NCBI RefSeq assembly: GCF_037392515.1
Contig: NC_090280.1
Coordinates: forward strand, 21,357,618-21,421,617
Length of the DNA stretch: 64,000 nucleotides
From: Haliotis asinina
Lineage: Eukaryota > Mollusca > Gastropoda > Lepetellida > Haliotidae
Direction of reading: 5' to 3'
Shown: positions 56,957-64,000 of the stretch, in pieces
Numbering within the stretch: position 1 is the first letter of the stretch
Layout: each line of letters starts with the position of its first letter
The notes under the pieces: model-generated
The model's input: only the letters and a program-made list of their open reading frames with translations
Told to the model about the DNA's origin: nothing
Database searches by the model: none
Position numbers and translations under genes: made by a program

Positions 56957-57098
56957 TATGAGTGAGTATAGTTTTACACTGCCGTTAGTAATATCCTAGC
57001 GATACCACCTCATTCACATCAGAAATGGGCTACACACATGACTGAACCGGCGCCTTCGTCGAGATGAGTGAACGTTTTTAACCAATAGGCCCCTTTAG
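56957..57098 (-). repeat. SINE A
   Basis: ATGAGTGAGTATAGTTTTAC, ATCAGAAATGGGCTACACAC and ACCAATAGGCCCCTTTAGCC. Confidence 0.8.
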
Positions 57099-57433
57099 CC
57101 AATTGCAAGGAGTCAAGGGGTTCGAGAGATTAGCTGGTGAAGTGATCGAGCCTCACTCAGTTACACAGCTCTCGCGGACTGTAGGGCAGGTGAAGCATCT
57201 GTATCAGCTGCAGACAACAACGTGCTTCCGCGGGCATGATCAATGCTCTGATCAAATTTCCTTCGTTCTTGACCTAACATCGTCTCAACTGCTCGCTAAC
57301 ATGCATTAGAATTATGCATGTACCGAAATCTTTTACCAGTTCACGTGTCGTGGAATGTCTTTGGAACTAAAATGAGTAACTGAGGACCTCTGTTTTATTG
57401 CCGCTTTGTACGTTATTCCCTATATATTACTTT

Positions 57434-57656
57434 CGTTTGTTTGTTTGGTTGTTGCTTAACGCTGTTCTTAGCAAAATTACGGCAGCCTGAACCAGAAAGC
57501 CAGTGATCAACAGCATGAGCATCGGTCAACGCATTTAGGACATGGTGACATATGTCATCCATGTGAATGGATCTGACCACCTGGTCCCATTAGTCACCTC
57601 TTACCACAAGCATGGGTTACTGAAGACCAACCATAACCCGGGTCTTCACGGGTCCA
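57434..57656 (-). repeat. SINE B, near full length
   Basis: GTTGCTTAACGCTGTTCTTA, CAACAGCATGAGCATCGGTC, TTAGTCACCTCTTACCACAA and AACCCGGGTCTTCACGGGTC. Confidence 0.9.
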
Positions 57657-57848
57657 TTTACATATATGAATGGTGTCAAAATTACGGGTCGACACTGCCT
57701 TTAGGATCTGTGTGGGTGAAAACATGACTCACAGAATCCACTGCTTCAGTTGTGCACCGTACGTTCATATTTCTCATACGTGTATAGGTTTGGTGTGACT
57801 GGTGACTACAGATCTGTTAATCGTAGGTTGATGTTACACCCGCGTGTT

Positions 57849-57968
57849 ATTAACGAAGCAATCCCGATTTTTCACTGCATGGGACACCAAAAACGGGCTT
57901 TAGACATTGTACCCATGCGGGGAAATGAACTCGGGTTCGCTTTAACTACGAAGCTACCCCATCTCCTC
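57849..57968 (-). repeat. SINE A, diverged
   Basis: ATGGGACACCAAAAACGGGC, TTGTACCCATGCGGGGAAAT and ACTACGAAGCTACCCCATC; tail missing. Confidence 0.75.
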
Positions 57969-58583
57969 TAAGGTTGACATGAATTGGCCTCATTGTGCTC
58001 TGCATTTATGAAATTTTATGAATATAAACCAGTGAGCTTTCAGGGCTAATTTACGGTTTCATTTCATTTCATGGTGGCGGATATTGATGTTGAGTTTTCT
58101 GTTTAATACACATGGAGCGTTATGCAACAGGTGTGGCCTTCTTTGTTTACCGCTATTTGTAGCTCAAGTACAAAAATTCAGTAAATGAAAACCATAACTG
58201 GGGAGACTAGCAAACTAATAACGGTTTATATTTAAATGTATGATGTGTTTATTGAAGAATTTATTTCGATCAATTTAGCAATAAGGTTTAATATTCAAAC
58301 ATGTAAAAGGTTTCATCAGTCAGTCCCTGGACACCTTTTCTCGATAAACTGTGTTTAATGATCTTGTAACTAATGGTGTGAACAAAATCAAGCTAAATGG
58401 TTGTGCGTTGAGTCATTGGTTCTCGTTAGTGCCGACTTAATCTGCTGTTCCTGACATTCCACGGCTGAAGTGGCCTCTATGTAGTCTCCTTGATCAGAGT
58501 CTGTAAAGTTTCACACAGGCGGCATTGCCGTGTTTGGCCTGTCAACACTGCAAGCAGCGTCAATACATATTGCGCAGAAGTAT

Positions 58584-58826
58584 GTGAGTGAGTGAGTTTT
58601 ACCAATATTCCAGCTATATTGCCGTGGTCTGTAAATAATCGAGTCTGGACCAGACAATACAGTGGCCAACAACATAAGAGCAATTGGGAACCGATGGCAT
58701 GTGTCAATCAAGTCAGCGAGCCTGACCATCCGATCCCGTTAGTCGCCTCTTACAACAAACATAGTCGCCTCTTATGGCAAACATGGGATGCTGAAGGTCT
58801 ATTCTACCCAGGATCTTCACGGATTC
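58584..58826 (-). repeat. SINE B, near full length, joined to a SINE A
   Basis: GTGAGTGAGTGAGTTTTACC, ATAATCGAGTCTGGACCAGA, CGATCCCGTTAGTCGCCTCT and CCCAGGATCTTCACGG. The TAGTCGCCTCTTA block is duplicated. The next SINE follows without a gap. Confidence 0.9.
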
Positions 58827-58950
58827 CCAGCAATATCACGGCGGGAACATCATAAATGGGCTTCATACGTTGTACCCATGTGGGGAATCGAACCCGAAAC
58901 TTCAGTCTGACGAGCCAACGCTTCAATCACTAGACTACCCCGTCGCCCCC
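58826..58950 (-). repeat. SINE A, tailless
   Basis: TTCCCAGCAATATCACGGCG, TGTACCCATGTGGGGAATCG and CAATCACTAGACTACCCCGT; it continues directly from the SINE B to its left. Confidence 0.88.
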
Positions 58951-59080
58951 CAAAAATTGTAAATTATCGATGTCTTATTGTGTTTCATTAAGACGCATGT
59001 ATTGCTTATACAAGATGAAAGGAACCCGATATAGAAACAAACATCCTTTAGGTTGCGTTGTTTAATGTGTTTCTGGAATG

Positions 59081-59905
59081 TGTACAAATATGTGAATGCT
59101 TTCCGAAGACCGGGGTTCGATTCCAAAGTTATGATTAGCACACTGACAACCCTTTCTTGTGGACCACTTGTATATATGTTGAACATTTATCACGTATGTT
59201 GAAAATACTCAGCAATATCTGGCATCGAGTATATCTGACTTAGTCGAGTAGTTAAAGTGTTTGCCGAAGACCGGGGTTCGATTCCCATGTTATAATATAC
59301 TGACCGTCACTTCTCTCGAGCTACTTGTACATACGCCGTATAACATGTATCATGTATGTTGAAAATATACAACAATGTCCGAGATCGGTGAGTTAGTCGA
59401 GTAGTTAAAGTGTTTGCCGAAGACCGGGGTTCGATTCCCATGTTATAATATACTGACCGTCACTTCTCTCGAGCTACTTGTACATACGCCGTATAACATG
59501 TATCATGTATGTTGAAAATATACAACTATGTCCGAGATCGGTGAGTTAGTCGAGTAGTTAAAGTGTTTGCCGAAGACCGGGGTTCGATTCCCATGTTATA
59601 ATATACTGACCGTCACTTCTCTCGAGCTACTTGTACATACGCCGTATAACATGTATCATGTATGTTGAAAATATACAACAATGTCCGAGATCGGTGAGTT
59701 AGTCGAGTAGTTAAAGTGTTTGCCGAAGACCGGGGTTCGATTCCCATGTTATAATATACTGACCGTCCCTTCTCTCGAGCTACTTGTACATACGCCGTAT
59801 AACATGTATCATGTATGTTGAAAATATACAACAATGTCCGAGATCGGTGAGTTAGTCGAGTAGTTAAAGTGTTTGCCGAAAAACGGGTCCGATTCTCACA
59901 TTATA
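59081..59905 (+). repeat. 153-bp tandem array; each monomer has tRNA-type promoter boxes
   Basis: The marker TAGTCGAGTAGTTAAAGTGT starts at about 59241, 59394, 59547, 59700 and 59853, exactly 153 apart, and a more diverged unit precedes it (59081-59220). Each unit has an A-box-like TAGTCGAGTAGTTAAAG, a spacer of tRNA size and GGTTCGATTCC (perfect B box), followed by about 100 bases unlike SINE A body. The middle units are nearly identical, so expansion is recent; the last unit is truncated with a changed B box. Confidence 0.9.
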
Positions 59906-60073
59906 ACGTCCAGCCTGTTTCCCAACCTGGCTTTAATACTTCAACTGCGTTTATTTTTAGTGTTTTACATCCATCACGATAGTGCTTAGTCTGTCTCACA
60001 GTCCCTGAACCACATTATTCAGTCTACTGCCAAGTCCTCTATGAAAAGTCCGTCCTAAATAAAGCAAGTTCAT

Positions 60074-60265
60074 ATTATATTTGTGACCCATTACTGTAGA
60101 TTTGACTCAGCTGCATTGTACTAGAAACCTCCATCGTAAATATTTGTATCTTGCTCTTTGGTCAGTACATATCAATGAATATTTTAGACTTGTCAGTGGC
60201 ATTGCTGGTTCATAGGGGATATCTTATACCTTTTGTCATGGCAAATTATTAACCGTAACAAAATC
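60074..60265 (+). repeat. Dispersed repeat family E, copy 1
   Basis: ATATTATATTTGTGAC, GAAACCTC, GTATCTTGCTCT and CTTATACCTTTTGTCATGGC occur in the same order at 61999-62190. Roughly 75-80% similar by eye. Confidence 0.7.
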
Positions 60266-60936
60266 TTTAGTCAACGACAGTTGTTGCACTGGGATCGTAT
60301 CGTGAACTGGAACGCCTCTTCATAAATTAAATTAAATCTCATGAATAACAAACACATGATGAAGACTCAGACGAACACGTCACGAACCAGCGTGTAGATG
60401 CTCACATGAGCAAGATCAAAGAGTCCTTGCTATGACTCAGCCAAGGAAGGCAGTATTGAAATATCCCTAACAATAGAGAAACTGTATTTCAGTCCACCGA
60501 GGTGGTATTCGCGGAGATCATGTCGACGATGTCAGGAAAAGACTTTACGTCCCTACCGAGGTGCACGGGTGGTTGATGTGCACGGGTGGGTGAGGAGGGA
60601 GTGAGAGAGAGGAAAGCTAATGTGTGCTATCAGGTTTTCTGGACTCTAAATTCAAAGTTTGCATCTCGACCTAGTAATGTTATGTCCCACCCACTGCTTA
60701 ACTGTCACGGTTTTCGAGTCTATCTCAGATGGACGTGTGTTAAGACGTATCAGGTGCAAACACAGGAAATGGTTATCGATGTTCTGTTTTTACCATCGCT
60801 GACACAGAGAATAATCGAGTATTGGATTTTGTGATAGCAATGTGTGATGGTGTTTAATGGAAAGAAAACAGCTCATGGCATTATGACATTAACAGAACAA
60901 ACTCAATTTCGAATATCCAAGTAAATCTCCTTTAAA

Positions 60937-60980
60937 CGAACGAATGAATGAATGAATGAATAAACGAATGAATGAATAAG
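60937..60980 (+). repeat. (GAAT)n microsatellite
   Basis: About ten AACG/AATG units. Confidence 0.85.
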
Positions 60981-61311
60981 TGTTGCCTTTTATGACATGA
61001 TTACATGTCTATCCTAGACTGTACCGCAGAAATGTCACTTCATCATCATCGCATGTATTTGGAAATGATAATCAGCAATTTAGTAGGCGGGTCAAAAACA
61101 CCACCATGACTCTGTTTGTCCATGCCCGCTTTACGTGCACAGTGCACTGAAACAACTGCCCTGTAGAATCTAGATAGGGATAGTTTCAGCACGTATACGT
61201 TCCTTGTACCATTCGAGTGCCAAAACAGTAGCATGAAGTGCAGTTAAAAGTCACACCAATCACGCTTGAGCACAAAACACTACAGAACTGACAGAACACG
61301 CGTAACACTTA

Positions 61312-61442
61312 AAGTGATTGAGTGTTAGTTTTACGCCGTATTTAGCAATATTCCAGCAATAACTGGGCGTGGGACACCAGAAATGGTCTTCACCCATTAT
61401 ACCCATGTGGGAATCGAACTCGGGTCTTCGACGTGACACACA
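61312..61442 (-). repeat. SINE A, head missing
   Basis: GTGATTGAGTGTTAGTTTTA, GCAATATTCCAGCAATAACT and GGGAATCGAACTCGGGTCTT. Confidence 0.85.
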
Positions 61443-61998
61443 GCACACCAACGTGTGAACATACACACACACATATAAGTTCACACATCACACTTACTTC
61501 ATCACGTACAACAGGCAGAGGTTGCTGAAGACATTGAAACACCGGGCCTTGTTGTTACGAGAGTGTTTTTCTGTAAATTGTATTATTGATTAGTTGATAA
61601 TCATTAATGTGTCACAATGTTTAGAGTTATGAGTGATAGCATTTATGGATCACATTTCGTATCATAACTGTTCAGTGCTATTGGTATTTTAGCTGCAGGC
61701 CTTTAAGGTAGTGCTCTAGAGTCGCCTACCTTGACTAGTGTTTTCTTCCGGGAGACTGTGAGAAAGTTCTAAGTTGGTGGCGATGTAGTCGCAAAGCGCT
61801 TGAATATTCAGGAATCAATGACTGTGGTTGGTTGGTGTGTTGGCGCACAGAGTTTTACTGGAGTGTGTCATCATTTGGCCAACATCAATCTGCCTGCCTT
61901 TGTCAACACTTGACCTACATGACCGCTGCCTGACCATTCCCCGTGCTACATTCAGTATAACTGTTTCTCACTCTCAAACCAAGACTTTGGTGATGTTG

Positions 61999-62190
61999 AT
62001 ATTATATTTGTGACTCATTACCTAATTTGTGACTTTGTACATGAAACCTCTATTGTGAATCATGGTATCTTGCTCTCTGCTCAGTACATAATATTGGGTA
62101 TTCTAGACTCGTCTGTGCTATATTTTGCTGGTTCTGAGGAGATTTCTTATACCTTTTGTCATGGCACATTTTTAACCGTAATATTATCGT
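61999..62190 (+). repeat. Dispersed repeat family E, copy 2
   Basis: Second copy of the segment at 60074-60265, same orientation, 1.9 kb downstream; it shares the TTATACCTTTTGTCATGGCA block and the AACCGTAA end. Confidence 0.7.
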
Positions 62191-62625
62191 GATGAGGGAG
62201 GGAACACGTTTCATGAAATACATTACAATAAACAGTTGCCACTTCCGTAAAAATATTTCTTTTCCAAAAGCTGAAAGTTCAACTGCAGAAACTATATCAT
62301 TGACTGATTTTTCATTGTTCTTTTATAATGACTTTTTAAAAAGATCTTGTGGAGTTGTACCCTTTGTGCAATCACAAATTGCAAAGGGAAAACCTTGATT
62401 TTGTAAATATAGGCCCCTAAGAACCCTTGCAAATATATTTCACTCTCATGCACAAAGGAACACAAGGGTTTGCCTCTCTCTTATGCCTCTCAATATATTG
62501 TATTAATTTTGAATTTTGACTGAAAATATGCCATGTTAACGTTAGTACATCTAAAACATATAAGTGTTTGTACATGTACGTTCTTGTTATGTAAAATATA
62601 ACTCAATTGAAAAAATCGAAATATA

Positions 62626-62755
62626 AGTTTGGGTAGCCTAGTGGTTAACGCGTTTATTCGTAATAATATTTAAAGTTCATTTCGGGTGGCCCTGTCGTAT
62701 TATTGCTGGAATATTGCTATAAGCGGCGTAAAACTAAACTCACTCATACACTCTT
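62626..62755 (+). repeat. SINE A with internal deletion
   Basis: GTTTGGGTAGCCTAGTGGTT, then AACGCGTTTATTCG, and an intact tail (GGAATATTGCTATAAGCGGC); the B box is deleted. Confidence 0.85.
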
Positions 62756-63049
62756 CACTAAGACAAATTAAAGTTATTCACAATTACCCGGAAAAGATAT
62801 TTTTTATCTAAAAAGAAACTGTTGCGGGAAGAGTGATGGTTAAAGAGACATAATTCAATTTAACAACAGTGCTTTTAATCTTCAACAGTATAAAAACAGA
62901 CGCGGTATACTTTTTTAACACTGTGATTTGTATAGATCAGAGATATCTAATATCTCACTGGGGATCTGAGATGAAACAGACTGTAACAGTTCTGTATGTC
63001 GTGTCAGGAAATCAACATCTTGGTACTGTCCAGGTGCTGACCTTCTTGA

Positions 63050-63325
63050 CCTGAAGGTCGAGTTGGGGATCAAGTTGGTCGAGTCATGTCTACCAAGGTT
63101 TTGTAGAATTTTTGGCATGTCAAAACTCTTCCCTGGTTTTCTTCTCGACCTTCTGGCCAAGATAGGGTCGAGAAAAGGTCGAAGTAGGTCAGAAAATGTC
63201 GAATTTAGACCATCATTAGGTCTAATCGGTCGAGGGCGATCTATGTTCGTCTTAGAGTCGATCTGCACTCGACTTCAACTCACCCTGAGGTAGACCTATC
63301 TCGATCTCAACTCGACCTAATCGAG
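63050..63325. repeat. GTCGA-dense degenerate repeat tract
   Basis: TCGA words within GGTCGA or CTCGAC/CTCGAT occur about 14 times in 275 bases, in both orientations. The tract may be the sub-terminal part of the Harbinger-type element whose transposase relic lies at 63700-63860, but that link is only proximity. Confidence 0.5.
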
Positions 63326-63699
63326 TCAACGCCGACGGCATTTATAAAAGATCGTCATCGTCCCAGATGCTTCATCAGAGCCAAGCAGCTGCTAGTGATA
63401 GCACACCCACTCCACGCTATCCTGCTGCCACCCAAAGGGCCACCCTCACCAACAATCTTCAATGCAGCGGAGCAAGCTGGTATCTTCCCTAGCTTTGACG
63501 TCAGTGCTGCAATCAGCTTTTACCATCTTATATTTTGTTAAGTTTATATAAGTTTCTTCACACCCATTTTACCAAGTGTAAATGTAAATACACCTTGCAC
63601 GACAGTATTAAAGTTTGGTTTGTTTGTTCTGGGTTACGGTTCCGTGTTCTCGGTATGTTGTGTAAAGTGACACAGGTCAGGGTTATCTGTTCAGCTCTT

Positions 63700-63860
63700 T
63701 ATCTGTTCGGATGTTGACCCACAGGGACTTGTAGTCGGCATTCGCGAGTGCCAGCAAGACGATGGAGAAGTTCTTGTAGTTGTAGAAGATGGAGCGCTTT
63801 TGGGAGGCTTGTTGATGCGTATGTGCTTGCTATCAAACACACTGGGACAATGTGAAAACT
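63700..63860 (-). pseudogene. PIF/Harbinger transposase fragment
   Basis: On the minus strand FSHCPSVFDSKHIRINKPPK is followed, after a one-base frame change, by SIFYNYKNFSIVLLALANAD and YKSLWVNI. This matches the DDE core of PIF/Harbinger transposases (FPNCxGAIDGKHI-x-I-x-x-P; Y-Y-N-Y-K-x-F-S; LLALxDAxYKFxWVDV). The first catalytic aspartate context (AIDGKH) is altered to VFDSKH, the second (VDADYKF) to NADYKS. The element may continue beyond the window end. Confidence 0.75.
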
Positions 63861-64000
63861 GTCACCTTGAAGGGGCGGGTCACCACAGCATCCTCCTATC
63901 TGCTCTGAACCTACTCACCTGACAGATGCTCAGCCATGAAGACGCCGATGATACGATTGGCGCTTACGTCCGCGGCTGCGGATTCAGCCACCAAACTGCA

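Noticed and set aside
59081-59905. CRISPR-like regular repeats
   Set aside because: The 153-bp units are contiguous with no unique spacers, and the sequence is eukaryotic.
1-64000. LTR retrotransposons, endogenous viruses or Polinton-like elements
   Set aside because: No long direct terminal repeats, gag/pol-type motifs, capsid or protein-primed polymerase motifs were recognised; the only reverse transcriptase is from the LINE.

Overview
This window is eukaryotic, almost certainly a marine gastropod and most likely an abalone-like vetigastropod (Haliotis). Two observations support this. First, two short interspersed repeat families occur together dozens of times; I call them A and B here. 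Family A has a tRNA-like head with A-box and B-box sequences, and both families end in the same tail (…GCGGCGTAAAACTAAACTCACTCACTC), which I remember from abalone loci. Second, coding sequence is sparse, with spliced exons, TATA and AATAAA signals and many microsatellites. The species call rests on memory of these repeats, not on a search.

Gene content. I can support only two host genes. They face each other about 16 kb apart and encode paralogous 77-residue secreted peptides with an identical cysteine pattern (C-x8-C-x2-C-x12-CC-x8-C) followed by a conserved EIWVE-x-KR tail. Gene 1 (+) has a TATA box at 943-949, a coding microexon at 1031-1039 (Met-Lys-Lys), a 1.9 kb intron full of transposons, a second exon at 2941-3165 and a poly(A) signal at 3340. 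Gene 2 (-) has its coding exon at 19190-19423, directly after a consensus 3' splice site. A weaker cysteine-rich exon-like ORF lies at 21505-21702 (-). Function is unknown; the architecture suggests small secreted disulphide-rich peptides.

The rest is a repeat landscape. 1-5 kb: SINEs and a mariner-type element with long inverted repeats inside gene 1's intron, then a modular ~170-bp repeat. 6.9-8.8 kb: a very large CACCAT-type array. 9.05-9.2 kb: a near-perfect palindrome carrying a hammerhead-like core. 12.0-13.75 kb: a diverged duplication, one copy with an extra ~255 bp, and a 21-bp minisatellite. 14.4-17.0 kb: a broken APE-type LINE of L1/Tx1-like type with an internal deletion. 20.9-21.5 kb: a 52-bp minisatellite. 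25.6-26.5 kb: a second TCACCATC-type array. 31-38 kb: paired dispersed repeats, a long SINE/LINE-like repeat and a Tc1-like N-terminal relic. 39-40 kb: a pentanucleotide array and a composite minisatellite. 51-52.4 kb: a Tc1-like C-terminal relic and a fresh 200-bp tandem duplication. 53.3 kb: a fold-back MITE nested in a SINE. 59.1-59.9 kb: a 153-bp tandem array in which each monomer carries tRNA-type promoter boxes. 63-64 kb: a GTCGA-rich tract beside a PIF/Harbinger transposase relic.

I recognised no LTR retrotransposon, endogenous virus, Polinton, rRNA gene, functional tRNA gene or CRISPR array. Many long open frames are translations of microsatellites or SINEs and are rejected below. Stretches not listed are unique-looking, AT-rich, non-coding DNA in which I see nothing. 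Boundaries of repeat copies are by eye and uncertain by about 10-20 bases.
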